Counted from the first letter of the stretch, positions 35,753 to 44,807 are shown. The stretch: DNA of 64,000 bases from Alteribacter keqinensis (GCF_003710255.1 NZ_RHIB01000001.1:1736001-1800000); one strand, 5' to 3'. Translations and numbers: made by a program. Notes: generated by a model not told the origin, from the sequence alone.

Positions 35753-37114
35753 TTAGTTGTCAGCCGCAAGCTCTGCCCGTCGCTGGACAATCTGCAGTCT
35801 TACAAAAAATCCGATTGCAGCACACGTCAGCCCCAGTGTAATGCCAACCCAGAGCCCGAAAGGTCCGAGTGGAGAAAAAGCAGCCAGGCTGTAGCCCGCC
35901 GGAATCCCGATCAGCCAATAGGAGGTAAAAGCCGTAATGAACGGCACTTTTACGTCTTTGTACCCTCGAAGAACGCCCTGGAGTCCGGACTGGGCCGCAT
36001 CAGAAAGCTGAAAGATAATAGCGATAATGATGAACTGCCCCGCCATGAGGACCACATCCCGGTCGGTCGTATACAAGTAGGCGATCTGCTCCCTGAAAAA
36101 GTAGAGAAACACGGCCCCGACAGCTAAAATGCCGATGCCGCCCAGCACCCCGAGACGCCCGTACTGTTTTGCTGCCTGAATCCGCCGGCCTCCGACTGAG
36201 AAACCAACGACAATCGTGAGTGCCATGGAGATACTTAACGGAATCATAAAAATAAGGGACGTGAAGCTCAACGCAATCTGGTGGGCTGCAATCGTTACGG
36301 TTGTAAACATCATCCCCATAAGAAGTGTGACAACCGCAAAAATACTCGACTCAAAAAAGATCGACAATCCGATCGGCACCCCGATGGAAAGCTGCTCTTT
36401 CCACGCTTTCCATGAAGGTCTGAACCACTTTACAAAAACCTGGTAACGCCTGAGGACCGGTACTTTAAATGTCATCGCCACACTCACAAAGAAAATGATC
36501 CAGTATGTTGCCGCAGTGGCATAGCCTGCACCGATGCCCCCTAGGGCAGGGAGGCCGAAGTTCCCGAAAATAAAACCGTAATTTAACAGCACATTAAACG
36601 GTACCGCAATGACCGTGATGATCATCGTAATCCGGGTAAAGCCCTGCCCGTCGAAAAAGTTCCGCAGAACGCTAGCAAGAAACAAAGGCACGATGCCAAA
36701 AGAAAGACCGATTAAATAATGAAAAGAGATATGGATCACTTCCGGCGTTAAATTCATAAACGTCATGATATGATCAAGAGCGAAAAATCCCAGGACAACA
36801 ACAAGGACTGCCAGCACCATCGCCAGGTAGACCGACTGGGTGACAGCTTCTGATATCCTGTCTTTACGCCCGCTCCCCATAAGCTGGGCCACTATTGTTG
36901 TAACGGCAAGAAGAATTCCGTTAATTCCAGTAAATACAGGCATCCACAGGCTTGAACCGATGGCGACACCGGCCAGGTCATCAGTGCCGACTCTTCCTGA
37001 CATCAATGTATCTACCATGTTCATGGCGTAAAGGCTTACCTGTGTAACCATTATCGGCCATAAAATTCGTAAAAACAGCTGTACTTTATCTTTCTGTGAC
37101 TCAACGTGTTCCAT
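35753..37114 (-). CDS. MATE-family multidrug/Na+ antiporter
   Basis: This 453-residue protein has twelve transmembrane helices in two homologous halves. Typical segments are ILWPIMVTQVSLYAMNMVDTLMSGRVG at the N-terminus (part of helix one), LRNFFDGQGFTR between helices four and five, and VLRGYKDVKVPF in the second half, as in NorM-type exporters. Members expel cationic drugs or metabolites using Na+ or H+. I start at the ATG at 37114, which has AGGTG 6-7 bases upstream; seven upstream codons are possible. No regulator is adjacent. The 3' end runs into the 196-bp tandem array. Confidence 0.9.
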   Translation of the reverse strand: MEHVESQKDKVQLFLRILWPIMVTQVSLYAMNMVDTLMSGRVGTDDLAGVAIGSSLWMPVFTGINGILLAVTTIVAQLMGSGRKDRISEAVTQSVYLAMVLAVLVVVLGFFALDHIMTFMNLTPEVIHISFHYLIGLSFGIVPLFLASVLRNFFDGQGFTRITMIITVIAVPFNVLLNYGFIFGNFGLPALGGIGAGYATAATYWIIFFVSVAMTFKVPVLRRYQVFVKWFRPSWKAWKEQLSIGVPIGLSIFFESSIFAVVTLLMGMMFTTVTIAAHQIALSFTSLIFMIPLSISMALTIVVGFSVGGRRIQAAKQYGRLGVLGGIGILAVGAVFLYFFREQIAYLYTTDRDVVLMAGQFIIIAIIFQLSDAAQSGLQGVLRGYKDVKVPFITAFTSYWLIGIPAGYSLAAFSPLGPFGLWVGITLGLTCAAIGFFVRLQIVQRRAELAADN

Positions 37115-37468
37115 GTTTTCACCTGATTTTCTCATTATATATCTGTCTATCTTACAATACTTTTATCTGAAATGGGGAGAGAAGCCTTCCTCACACTGTA
37201 CTTTTAAAAGACGAGAACAGTAGATTTTTTCTCAAAAAGCCAATTTTTGTCGAAAAAAATTAGCAATTTTTTGGACAATCGACGATTTTTTTTTACCGTT
37301 GTGACAAACTTCCCGTTACTTTTCTCAAAAAGTATGGTTTACTGGTAGTAAGATTAAGTTTAGAAGGAAATGGAAATAAAACGGGACAGGATCCTCATCC
37401 CCTTTCGTTTATATTTGTATCATGTTAAGGTTGCATGAACCCTTTATTTAAGAGAGGAGGAATAAAAC
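37115..37468. other. Divergent intergenic region
   Basis: No gene is visible between the MATE and the receiver-domain genes. The sequence is A+T-rich with several A and T runs and a CGAC/GTCG-bearing stretch near 37260-37290. Promoters for both genes must lie here, but no strong consensus pair was found. Confidence 0.35.
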
Positions 37469-37840
37469 GTGGAAACGATAAACGTATTTCTCGATGATTA
37501 CCGAGCAGCACCAGAAGGGTATGTCCTCGTCGAAACCATTGATGAGTGTAAAGCACTGCTTCAAAATTTCAACATTGAGCATCTCTCTCTCGATCACGAT
37601 TTAGTAAGCAAGCAAAGAAACGGACTTATGCTGGTCCATATGATGGTGAAAGAAAATCTTTTTGCCAAACGGATTACCATTCATTCTGCCAATGCCCCCG
37701 CCGGCCGTGCCATGTATCATTCATTGATACAAGCCCAGAAAGATACATCAATGCCTCAATCTGTCAACCTTTCCCTCCGTCCCCTTCCTTTGCGTAATTA
37801 CTCACGTTTAGCCCTTCAATATTACGATGACAACAAATAA
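37469..37840 (+). CDS. Cyclic-phosphate-processing receiver-like domain protein
   Basis: This is a 123-residue single-domain protein. It begins with VFLDDYRAAPEGY, continues with IEHLSLDHDL and has IHSANAPAGRAM near residue 72. These conserved aspartates and the HSAN motif match the small receiver-like domain family proposed from genome context to act on cyclic phosphates of RNA or nucleotides. The enzyme role is a prediction of the literature, not shown here. The start is a GTG 8-9 bases after GAGAGGAGG. A clean terminator follows. No RNA ligase, PNK or tRNA gene lies nearby to support the proposed role. Confidence 0.75.
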   Translation: METINVFLDDYRAAPEGYVLVETIDECKALLQNFNIEHLSLDHDLVSKQRNGLMLVHMMVKENLFAKRITIHSANAPAGRAMYHSLIQAQKDTSMPQSVNLSLRPLPLRNYSRLALQYYDDNK

Positions 37841-37889
37841 TTTTCCCCTCTTACTTTGTGTCCGATAATAATTGCATATTGTATGTTAA

Positions 37890-37932
37890 AAACCAGGCAC
37901 ATAAGAGCTGCCTGGTTTACTTGTGTTTTTTC
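37890..37932 (+). terminator. Terminator after the receiver-like gene
   Basis: AAACCAGGCA and TGCCTGGTTT form a 10-bp stem with a 9-base loop. The T run follows after a short interval (GTTTTTT). Confidence 0.75.
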
Positions 37933-38302
37933 GCTATCCTGAAATAAAGGTTGGGGCTTTCTAACCCTTCTTAAATGACCTAAACTTCCTTGAACGGAAT
38001 CCGCTCCCTTTCCCAGGACTCGTGTCGCGTATCATCGTTCTTGCGCACTGCCGGGTCTCGCTCTTCCGCAGATGTCCTGAAATAGAATGAGGAAGGGCAG
38101 TTTCAACATACATAACAAATGCTACAACATCAGTCGTGCATTTAACCGAGTGAAGACCAACTCTAAACAAGTTAGGACCAAAGCCGCCAGATTCCCCCTG
38201 CAAAAAACCAATACTACATCATATTCTCCCCCATATGGTTTACAATCACGTGTTTTAAGGAAAGGTAAACGAAGGAAAACAAAATAAAGGAGTCGAAAAT
38301 AA
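37933..38302. other. Intergenic, no supported gene
   Basis: This stretch of 370 bases holds no convincing gene. A minus-strand open frame of 80 codons (37961-38203) is rich in Arg, Ser and Lys, lacks a ribosome binding site, and looks like a shadow of GC-rich sequence. The promoter of the MpsC-like gene should be near 38220-38290. Confidence 0.4.
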
Positions 38303-38995
38303 GTGGAAAAAACTGCAGATTACGCTGAACTCGCCAGTTTCACCGGAAAACTCCTGCGGGACAATTTCGGAAAAGGTCCCTCATCTGTTTATGTATCGAT
38401 TGAGCATCCGTTTATTACCATCTATCTTCAGGACTTCCTGGCCCCGATGGAAAAGGTATTGGCCAGGCAGAACAGGGAAATCAAGATTGAAGAAACAAGG
38501 GATATGTTAATGGAGGAACTGATTCCTGAATTTAAAGGCCAGATTCGCGGCATGTTAAATGTAGGGGTAAGCAACGTATATTATGACTGGGATATGCAAA
38601 ATCACTCCGGCTTCATTATTGGAATTTTGGATGAAGAATGTGCGGATGATACTCCCCTCCCTTTTCCATACTATAAAGAAAAGGAACGCATTCATGATCA
38701 TATTATAAAAGTGTGTGAAATTGCACAAAAAGGCCCCGAACATATTGATTCCTATTTTTTAAATGACCGTACACTCGTCATAGAACGTCACGGCATCATG
38801 GTGGAGATCGAGAAAGAAATGATCAGAACAGGGTTCTCCGATCAGCTCAGACTGACAAAGCGAAAGCTTGAAAAGCGCCTTCTCGATCCGAATGTGGTTG
38901 AAAGCCTCCTCAATGTCCACGTACAGGATAAATTCGTTGTCTGGGACTTTAAACGTGACACCAGTTATATCACCTTTATTTTAAAGCCTAAATGA
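38303..38995 (+). CDS. Protein with two tandem MpsC (DUF2294) domains
   Basis: The 230-residue protein holds two copies of the MpsC/DUF2294 domain, about residues 5-112 and 120-230. Domain one contains GPSSVYVSIEHPFITIYL and ends VSNVYYDWDMQNHSGFIIGIL. Domain two contains LNDRTLVIERHG and ends DKFVVWDFKRDTSYITFIL. In staphylococci MpsC is the soluble partner of MpsAB, a Na+-linked system for membrane potential and bicarbonate supply, but DUF2294 proteins are widespread in Bacillus without such partners and their role is unclear. No mpsA or mpsB gene is in the window. The start is a GTG after AAAGGAG at rather long spacing (about 12 bases). Confidence 0.82.
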   Translation: MEKTADYAELASFTGKLLRDNFGKGPSSVYVSIEHPFITIYLQDFLAPMEKVLARQNREIKIEETRDMLMEELIPEFKGQIRGMLNVGVSNVYYDWDMQNHSGFIIGILDEECADDTPLPFPYYKEKERIHDHIIKVCEIAQKGPEHIDSYFLNDRTLVIERHGIMVEIEKEMIRTGFSDQLRLTKRKLEKRLLDPNVVESLLNVHVQDKFVVWDFKRDTSYITFILKPK

Positions 38996-39128
38996 CAAAA
39001 AGGTTACAATCGGCTTTCCTCTCTTGAATTGGAACCTTGAACACGTTATACTTAAAATTGATTGGTGATGACCATACAATTTTATTTAAAGTCCCGTGAA
39101 AATAAGTAGACAATAGCGCTACATTATA

Positions 39129-39175
39129 AGCTGGGAAAGTCAGTGGGCGACCTCTGTTCTTTTCCGGCTATTTTT
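39129..39175 (+). terminator. Probable terminator downstream of the MpsC-like gene
   Basis: AGCTGGGAAAG pairs with CTTTTCCGGCT with two G-T pairs around a 19-base loop and is followed by ATTTTTG. It lies 130 bases past the MpsC-like stop codon. Confidence 0.55.
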
Positions 39176-39297
39176 GTGTCCTCACCAGGAAAAATCCATG
39201 TGATATGCGGTCCGGAAGCCAGTTGTCCAATTGGTGAATAAAGCAGCTTGTCATTTGGTCACTCAGAATCCAAACCAAAATTTGAGGTGATTGACTC

Positions 39298-39462
39298 ATG
39301 AGTAATCAAAAACAAAACAGAGCCGACCAGCAACCAAATAAAGAAAACAACAAAAGTACCGTGAATCAACGGCCTGCGAAGACTACACCTCAGGAACAGG
39401 ACATGAAATTCTTCGAAGAAATCGATAAACGAAGCTCGTCCGGTAATTACAGTAGTAAATAA
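39298..39462 (+). CDS. Small hydrophilic protein, 54 residues
   Basis: A short gene starts at the ATG at 39298, eight bases after GAGGTG, and ends directly before a strong hairpin terminator. The product is very polar, with many Asn, Gln, Lys and Ser residues, an N-terminal MSNQKQNRADQQPNKENN stretch, and a more ordered DMKFFEEIDKRSSS end. There is no signal peptide or membrane segment. It recalls the small, disordered proteins made in sporulating or stressed Bacillus, but I cannot name a family. The ribosome binding site and the terminator placement are the grounds for calling it real. Confidence 0.6.
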   Translation: MSNQKQNRADQQPNKENNKSTVNQRPAKTTPQEQDMKFFEEIDKRSSSGNYSSK

Positions 39463-39468
39463 CCAAAA

Positions 39469-39516
39469 TAAAGAACCTGCTCTAAAGATTATGAGCGGGT
39501 TCCTTTTGGGTATTTT
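39469..39516. terminator. Terminator between the small gene and tyrS
   Basis: AAAGAACCTGCTC pairs with GAGCGGGTTCCTTT with G-T pairs; TTTT lies on the plus-strand side and A/T residues on the other. It can serve the small plus-strand gene and perhaps tyrS. Confidence 0.7.
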
Positions 39517-39690
39517 TCATCAAAGGCTCTTAAAAAGAACCGTTTAAACTCGCCTCCCTTCCATCGCCAGATGATCATCAGCAATGTCTCCAGGGTTATT
39601 ACCGTTCCCGATAACATCCCCTTCAACCCGGCACCAGAGAAGACGTAATGATACCGGGTTCCATGTGGAAATGGGGAGACGGCCATATTC

Positions 39691-40935
39691 CTACATCTCA
39701 ATTTTCACAAACTTCCTCTTTCCTACTTGCACCACCATTCCAACCTTCACACTAACCTGAAGTTTCGGATCTTCCACTTTATCACCATCCAGGCTGACAC
39801 CACGGTTTTGAATCATTCTCCGGGCTTCACTTTTCGAAGTAAGCAGGTTCAATTCAACAAGCAGATCCAGCACACCCACTTCATCCTCCCCTGTCCATTT
39901 CATAACAGGGATATCTTCAGGAACGAGACGCTCACTGAATACTGAAATAAAATGCTTTTCCGCTTCAGCTGCTTTCTTTTCATCGTGATACATTTTCACG
40001 ATTGTTTTCCCAAGCTTCATCTTCGCGTCCCTCGGGTGAAGCTCCCCCGTTTCAATCTGAGTGCGCATCTCATCTATTTCCTCAGGCCCTGTGTCCGTCA
40101 CCAGTTCAAAGTACTTGATCATTAATTCATCCGGAATCGACATGGCTTTGCCGAACATCTCATTCGGGCTTTCATCAATGCCGATGTAGTTCTTCTTCGA
40201 TTTTGACATCTTCTCTACCCCATCAAGACCTTCAAGAAGAGGCATGAGCATGGCCACCTGCTTTTCTTTTCCGTACTTTTCCTGAAAGTGACGGCCCATC
40301 AATATGTTAAAGTGCTGATCTGTTCCGCCGAGCTCAACGTCACTTTCCAGGACAACCGAATCGTAGCCTTGCATGAGAGGGTAGAAAAACTCATGAAGTG
40401 AGATGGGTTTATGATCATCCATCCGTTTTTCAAAATCATCCCGCTCCAGAAGACGCGCCACTGTAATTTTACCGGCCATATTAATCACGTCTTCAAAGTC
40501 AAGCTTCGAGAGCCACTTAGAGTTGTAGTGCAGCTCCACCTTTTCCATGTCCACGACTTTGCCGAACTGCTCAAAGTACGTCCTGGCGTTTTCCTTTACC
40601 TCTTCATCGGTTAGCTGCTGTCTCGCAACCGACTTTCCTGTTGGGTCACCGATCTTACCTGTGAAGTCGCCGATAATAATCTGGATTGTGTGCCCGTTTT
40701 CCTGAAACTGCCTGATTTTGTTCAGGACGACCGTATGCCCGAGATGCACGTCCGGCGCTGAAGGATCAAGACCCAGCTTTATTTTAAGCGGCCGTTTTTC
40801 ACTGACTGCCTTGGCTACTTTCCGCTCTAGATCTTCAGAAGGAATAAGCTCCTGAACCCCTTTTCGGTAAATAGCCATCTGCCTGTTCACTTCAGTGATT
40901 TGTTCCTGCGTCAGTTCTTCTGTCCATTTACCCAT
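39691..40935 (-). CDS. tyrS: Tyrosyl-tRNA synthetase
   Basis: This class I aminoacyl-tRNA synthetase charges tRNA-Tyr. Numbered from the ATG at 40935, the HIGH motif appears as HLGH (64-67), the KMSKS motif as EKMSKSKKN (about 245), and an S4 RNA-binding domain forms the C-terminus ([17 protein letters not shown]). The 414-residue length and sequence resemble the TyrZ-type second synthetase of B. subtilis more than the usual TyrS. The start follows GGAGGAATTGAAC; 36 further in-frame codons upstream belong to the leader. A T-box with a Tyr specifier and its own promoter precedes it, so expression rises when tRNA-Tyr is uncharged. Whether another tyrS exists cannot be seen. Confidence 0.95.
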   Translation of the reverse strand: MGKWTEELTQEQITEVNRQMAIYRKGVQELIPSEDLERKVAKAVSEKRPLKIKLGLDPSAPDVHLGHTVVLNKIRQFQENGHTIQIIIGDFTGKIGDPTGKSVARQQLTDEEVKENARTYFEQFGKVVDMEKVELHYNSKWLSKLDFEDVINMAGKITVARLLERDDFEKRMDDHKPISLHEFFYPLMQGYDSVVLESDVELGGTDQHFNILMGRHFQEKYGKEKQVAMLMPLLEGLDGVEKMSKSKKNYIGIDESPNEMFGKAMSIPDELMIKYFELVTDTGPEEIDEMRTQIETGELHPRDAKMKLGKTIVKMYHDEKKAAEAEKHFISVFSERLVPEDIPVMKWTGEDEVGVLDLLVELNLLTSKSEARRMIQNRGVSLDGDKVEDPKLQVSVKVGMVVQVGKRKFVKIEM

Positions 40936-41091
40936 GTTCAATTCCTCCATTTTTTTTATAACTCTAATCGTAAAAATTATTGGTTTTTCAATGGTAATTT
41001 CCCTACGGACACTTTCCGCGGAAGTCACCGCCTTTTGCTCCATTTTTTATATTGAAAAGCAACACTCTATACAAAAACGTTTTTTGAATAC

Positions 41092-41347
41092 AAAAAAGCC
41101 ACATCCCTGAAAAAAGGGACGTGGCTGTATGGTTTACACGCGGTACCACCCTTGTTGAAGAACACAGTGTTCTTCCACTCAATTTGGCTAACGGGCTGAT
41201 CCGTTCTTTGCTACTGGCGGTTCACAAAGAAAGCTCGAGGAGGTAATTCACATTATCTTTGTGCCGGTTCGCACCAACCACCGGCTCTCTGGGATCAGGG
41301 AGATAACTGCTACTTGTTCCTGTCATCGCGTTATTCGTATTCGCTTT
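41092..41347 (-). promoter_or_regulatory. T-box riboswitch of tyrS (Tyr specifier)
   Basis: On the minus strand the T-box consensus AGGGTGGTACCGCG occupies 41139-41152, preceded by a long stem I region. The terminator AGCCACGTCCC...GGGATGTGGCT with TTTTTT follows at 41092-41126. The specifier candidate UAC (41243-41245, in GUGAAUUACCUCC) reads tyrosine, agreeing with the downstream gene. Uncharged tRNA-Tyr should stabilise the antiterminator and allow tyrS transcription. Confidence 0.93.
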
Positions 41348-41353
41348 TAACTA

Positions 41354-41382
41354 GTTATACACCCAGTTGCCTCTGCTGTCAA
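41354..41382 (-). promoter_or_regulatory. Sigma-A promoter of the tyrS T-box transcript
   Basis: On the minus strand TTGACA (41377-41382) and TATAAC (41354-41359) are separated by exactly 17 bases, placing the start of the T-box RNA near 41347. The -35 box is immediately downstream of the neighbouring gene's stop codon. Confidence 0.82.
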
Positions 41383-41387
41383 CTCTC

Positions 41388-42860
41388 TCATCCATTATTA
41401 ATTTCTTTGGCAACCCGGACCCCCGAGTCAACAGCCCCTTCAATCCAGGCATGGAGCTCAGACGTGTGCTCTCCGGCAAAATGAATCCTACCCTCGGGCC
41501 GTATGATAATTTCAGGATAACTGGCAGACTGATAAGGAGCGTAAAGAGAAAAACAGCCTGCCGAGAACGGATTTTCGTCCCAGTTGTACGACACACCCTG
41601 GATAAACGTATCGTATACTTTTTGCCCGTGAATGGCAGCCACAAAGTCCAGTGCCTCTCTGACCCGTTCTTCAGGTGACAGTGAGGTCCAAAGCCTCGCA
41701 CTGTCCCCCCAGCTGTAGGTGCCTTGAATGATGCCCCCGCCTGGCTCGCCGATGGCACTGCTCGGGTAAAAAATAAACTGATACGGCAGATCCGTCGTCA
41801 GACTCCCCCCCTCCATTCCGTCTTCCTCCCAGAATTTTTCCGAAAACTCGAGGCCGACTTTATGGGACGGCACATAAGGCAGGGTTTGAATAACTCTCCA
41901 TTTATCAGGGGCAATCGATTCCCGGGGAACAATGTCGATAAATTGAAAAGCTGAAAATGGAATCGTTGAAATGAGGAGATCACCTTCATAAACGTACTCC
42001 GTTCCGTCAGCTCCCCTGGTGACCACTTCCACACCTGTATCGTTCTGGATAACCCGGATTACCTTCTGACCTAGCACAACATTATCTTCAACCTGAGCCC
42101 GCAAAGCTGTGGCGATCTGGTCATTCCCCCCTTTAATCTGGGAAAAGGCCACGTCACTGAACGTGGTTGTAATGATGGCTTTAAAGGTATCAATAAAGGA
42201 CATCTCCGGAAAGCCCACTATGCCAAGCAGCACTTTTATCATATGAACCGCATCTTCCGATAAGGAGCCTCCAAAGGGATTGTCCCTGAGAAAGGATTCC
42301 ATTGAATAAGGCTCAAACTGCTCGTTCAGCCGCTGCTGCTCTTCCTCCGTTGAATTCATATAGAGAGTGTAAAAAGGCTTAAGCGCATTTTCCAGAAGCT
42401 CTCCTGCGGTCTGGTCGCGCTCGTCTTTCTCCAGCCCAAAGTTAACCAGCCCGGGATTTTCATCATATTCATACTGCCTCACAAGCCGGTTATTCACGTA
42501 AATAAGATCATTGTCCGTACTGCTGATGTAGGGAATAAGGGTAAGATCAAACTTATCCGCAAGCTCCCTGACCAGATAGTGGTGCTCCGGAATTCTCATG
42601 GCCCCGGCCTCCCAGTAGTTCCCTTCACTGAACGGTTCCCGGACCGTGTATACCCGACCGCCCACCCGGGTATTCCCTTCCAGTACCGTCACATCATGCC
42701 CTGCATTTTTTAAAAGGTAAGCCGCCGTGAGCCCCGCCATCCCGGCTCCTGCAATGAGCACCCGTTTCGGATTTCCCGATTGCGGCAGTCCGTCTTTTAA
42801 AACAGCCAAGTGCTCTTCCGGAGCGGTTATCACATCACGAAACTCCTTCACCCATCTCAC
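41388..42860 (-). CDS. Flavin amine oxidase / L-amino-acid oxidase-like protein
   Basis: This 490-residue FAD enzyme has the dinucleotide motif VLIAGAGMAGLTAAYLL (about residues 34-50), then VLEGNTRVGGRV and AGAMRIPEHH. The C-terminal FAD contact is IHFAGEHTSELHAWIEGAVDSG. The order fits amine oxidases, most like the bacterial L-amino-acid oxidase/tryptophan-2-monooxygenase group, which release ammonia and H2O2 from amino acids or amines. There is no signal peptide. Several GTG codons could start it; the first lies just after AAAAAAGG, and one nine codons in follows AAGGAG. It is a single gene, transcribed toward the tyrS promoter. Confidence 0.83.
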   Translation of the reverse strand: MRWVKEFRDVITAPEEHLAVLKDGLPQSGNPKRVLIAGAGMAGLTAAYLLKNAGHDVTVLEGNTRVGGRVYTVREPFSEGNYWEAGAMRIPEHHYLVRELADKFDLTLIPYISSTDNDLIYVNNRLVRQYEYDENPGLVNFGLEKDERDQTAGELLENALKPFYTLYMNSTEEEQQRLNEQFEPYSMESFLRDNPFGGSLSEDAVHMIKVLLGIVGFPEMSFIDTFKAIITTTFSDVAFSQIKGGNDQIATALRAQVEDNVVLGQKVIRVIQNDTGVEVVTRGADGTEYVYEGDLLISTIPFSAFQFIDIVPRESIAPDKWRVIQTLPYVPSHKVGLEFSEKFWEEDGMEGGSLTTDLPYQFIFYPSSAIGEPGGGIIQGTYSWGDSARLWTSLSPEERVREALDFVAAIHGQKVYDTFIQGVSYNWDENPFSAGCFSLYAPYQSASYPEIIIRPEGRIHFAGEHTSELHAWIEGAVDSGVRVAKEINNG

Positions 42861-42996
42861 CCTTTTTTGTTATACATACGAATGAAGCAGCCTGTGTTAT
42901 GCCGGTTTAACGTGATTTGGAAACAAACGTTTATCTTCCCTTCATTCCAAATAAGCGAATCTCTGCATTATTAAAGCCCGCTCATTGAAGAGCAGT

Positions 42997-43007
42997 CCCC
43001 CCCCCCC
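42997..43007. repeat. Run of 11 cytosines
   Basis: An uninterrupted C11 tract lies 8 bases beyond the stop codon of the next gene. It is outside any supported coding region. Such runs are prone to slippage and to sequencing error. Confidence 0.9.
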
Positions 43008-43015
43008 AAGAAAAA

Positions 43016-43939
43016 CTAATTCTTTTTCACAGTTACAATTTGATTGTCCGGCACATGCAATGATTCATTCTCTGCCGGCACCCGCTTTTCTTTATCAACA
43101 TCCTTCACTGATTTCACCTTACTCAGCTCGTCAGATGGAGCGAGATCACCTTTGCCTTCATCGTACATCCGGAACCACGGAAATCCGTGCTCCGTGTACA
43201 CTTCAGCCGTCACCGGACTGTCAGGAGGGGCATCCCCCGTCATTCTTTCGTATTGTTCACTGTTTACGAAATGAACCCTCACAGCAGTTTTCGTCTTCCT
43301 GTCCCACGCATCCACACCATATTGATCCGGGTAAATTTCCTGCTCCATCTTTCCGCCGGCCGCAATACCCATTGCTGCATCCTGACAGACATGCATGTCT
43401 GTCAGCAAATAAAACCCGCCGCACTCCTGCTCCACTCTCCCGGGCTTCGGGGCAAATACCGTAAACGACAGGCCACCCCGCGGTTCTTTATCACTCAGTT
43501 GCTCTTCCACTGAATACCCCTGCCCCACAGGCATCGCCACAAACTGCCGGATATAGCCCTTCCCGGCATTAAATCCGTCCAGCCACGGCTGATCCGGTGC
43601 CACCACATAATTTTGCTCATCCGCCTGAAGCTCGGTACACCGTTCTTTACCCGATACGGCATTCGTGTTCCCCGCATCAACAATCAAAGCATGAGGCGTC
43701 CCGCTGAAACTGAGCCACATTGCTTCCCGCTGGTATACGGGAATAAACACGCCACCTTCCTCAAGCCACTTCTCCGGCACTGTGTCCTTATAATCCGACA
43801 CCCTGCAAACAGGAAACGTACCAAGACTCGGCGGCAGCGGATACGTCTTCTCATCATCCGGAATCCGAAGCGTTCTCTCAAAACTGATACGAAGCTCCCC
43901 AATCATCAATCCATCCTGATTCACAGTCACAGGCAGCAT
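43016..43939 (-). CDS. Conserved protein of unknown function
   Basis: I recognise this as a conserved bacterial family without an assigned role. Segments such as AMWLSFSGTPHAL, NAVSGKERCTE, NYVVAPDQPWLDGFNAGKGYIRQFVAMPVG and GGLSFTVFAPKPG are the family's conserved core (residues 70-175), shared with actinobacterial proteins as I recall. There is no signal peptide or membrane helix. The C-terminal third is more variable and ends in a charged tail. The start at 43939 lies 7 bases after AGGAGG; an ATG two codons earlier is too close. The gene stands alone behind a DUF4064-like gene on the same strand. Confidence 0.75.
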   Translation of the reverse strand: MLPVTVNQDGLMIGELRISFERTLRIPDDEKTYPLPPSLGTFPVCRVSDYKDTVPEKWLEEGGVFIPVYQREAMWLSFSGTPHALIVDAGNTNAVSGKERCTELQADEQNYVVAPDQPWLDGFNAGKGYIRQFVAMPVGQGYSVEEQLSDKEPRGGLSFTVFAPKPGRVEQECGGFYLLTDMHVCQDAAMGIAAGGKMEQEIYPDQYGVDAWDRKTKTAVRVHFVNSEQYERMTGDAPPDSPVTAEVYTEHGFPWFRMYDEGKGDLAPSDELSKVKSVKDVDKEKRVPAENESLHVPDNQIVTVKKN

Positions 43940-43975
43940 CACCATTCCTCCTTTTCAGGTTAAAATACATCAGAC

Positions 43976-44329
43976 CTATGCAGCCACAGCCGTCTTTACC
44001 TTCTCCTTTCTAAGAACTCCCATGAGCCCCGCTGCTGCAAGAAATAACGCAGGGACGACGCCAAACAAACTGATTGAGACTAATATCGCATCACCGCTGA
44101 TCATCATAAGCCACCCTCCCAGCTTCGCCTTAAACTTCACAATCACCGCTCCCGCAAACCCAAGGATGCTGAACAAAAACGCACTCGTGCCAAGCCCCCA
44201 CATCTCCGTACTCCCGCTCACAGCTTCATCAATGCTTACGATAAACAACGCAAAAAACGCCCCGCCAAACCCAAGCAATCCACCCAGAATCCCCAAAACC
44301 ATTTCAGTATTCCGACTCACCGACATCAT
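43976..44329 (-). CDS. DUF4064-like small membrane protein
   Basis: This 117-residue protein has four hydrophobic helices (about residues 8-30, 44-66, 70-86 and 87-106) and a basic C-terminal tail RKEKVKTAVAA. The layout with glycine-rich helices one and two fits the DUF4064 family common in Bacillus, whose role is unknown. A weak AAGAGATG site precedes the start. It lies 36 bases upstream of the conserved unknown gene on the same strand, so the two may be co-transcribed. Confidence 0.7.
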   Translation of the reverse strand: MMSVSRNTEMVLGILGGLLGFGGAFFALFIVSIDEAVSGSTEMWGLGTSAFLFSILGFAGAVIVKFKAKLGGWLMMISGDAILVSISLFGVVPALFLAAAGLMGVLRKEKVKTAVAA

Positions 44330-44530
44330 CTCTTTTAAAGGTTATACGTTTATTTTAACGAGCCCAGTGACAGGATCTGTCAGGGAATAGAAGTTCGTAT
44401 GAGTATTTTTCAGGTTCGGAAAAACTTACTGTTCCAAGTAACAGAAGTTTCTTTGATTGAAATTTTTCAGCCGGATAAAATCTGAATTAAAATTTCTTGA
44501 GGGCGAATCACCTCACGTCAAAAAGCCACT
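44330..44530. other. Intergenic with a perfect palindrome
   Basis: No gene is supported. TGACAG and CTGTCA around GAT (44368-44382) form a perfect 6-bp inverted repeat that could be an operator for the DUF4064-like gene. The rest is A+T-rich. Confidence 0.35.
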
Positions 44531-44549
44531 CCCTCAGGAAGCAGCTTTT

Positions 44550-44696
44550 TCACTTATCATCCAATCTTTTCTTGATCTCTGCCAACCATTCCGTCTGCTT
44601 TTCCTGCTAACGGACAATCTTATCCTGGAAACGCTCCAGGCTCTTCGTAACCGAACATATAGCAATTAAAATGACAATCATGACGCCGATATCCAT
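44550..44696 (-). pseudogene. Small membrane protein ORF interrupted by an amber codon
   Basis: A good GGAGAGG site precedes an ATG at 44696. The frame reads MDIGVMIVILIAICSVTKSL and on to DKIVR, then TAG (44607-44609), and resumes as QEKQTEWLAEIKKRLDDK to a TGA at 44550. The whole would be a 48-residue protein with one N-terminal helix and an amphipathic tail, a common design in Bacillus. A terminator-like hairpin (44521-44551) lies at its end, which supports 44550 as the ancestral stop. With the amber codon the product is a 29-residue membrane peptide, which could still function. Confidence 0.6.
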
Positions 44697-44807
44697 TAAA
44701 ACAATCCTCTCCCAATGGCATTATTTCCACATAATTTTCCAATGTTTCCATACCGATCCTTTCTCAACTGCAGCACCACTTGAAGGCCAAAATCCCAACA
44801 AAAAACT

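Noticed and set aside
37961-38203. 80-codon minus-strand frame rich in Arg, Ser and Lys
   Set aside because: Composition looks like non-coding translation and there is no start signal; possibly part of a repeat.
39489-39701. 70-codon minus-strand frame after tyrS with one hydrophobic segment
   Set aside because: It overlaps the tyrS end and runs through the terminator hairpin, and no ribosome binding site precedes a sensible start.
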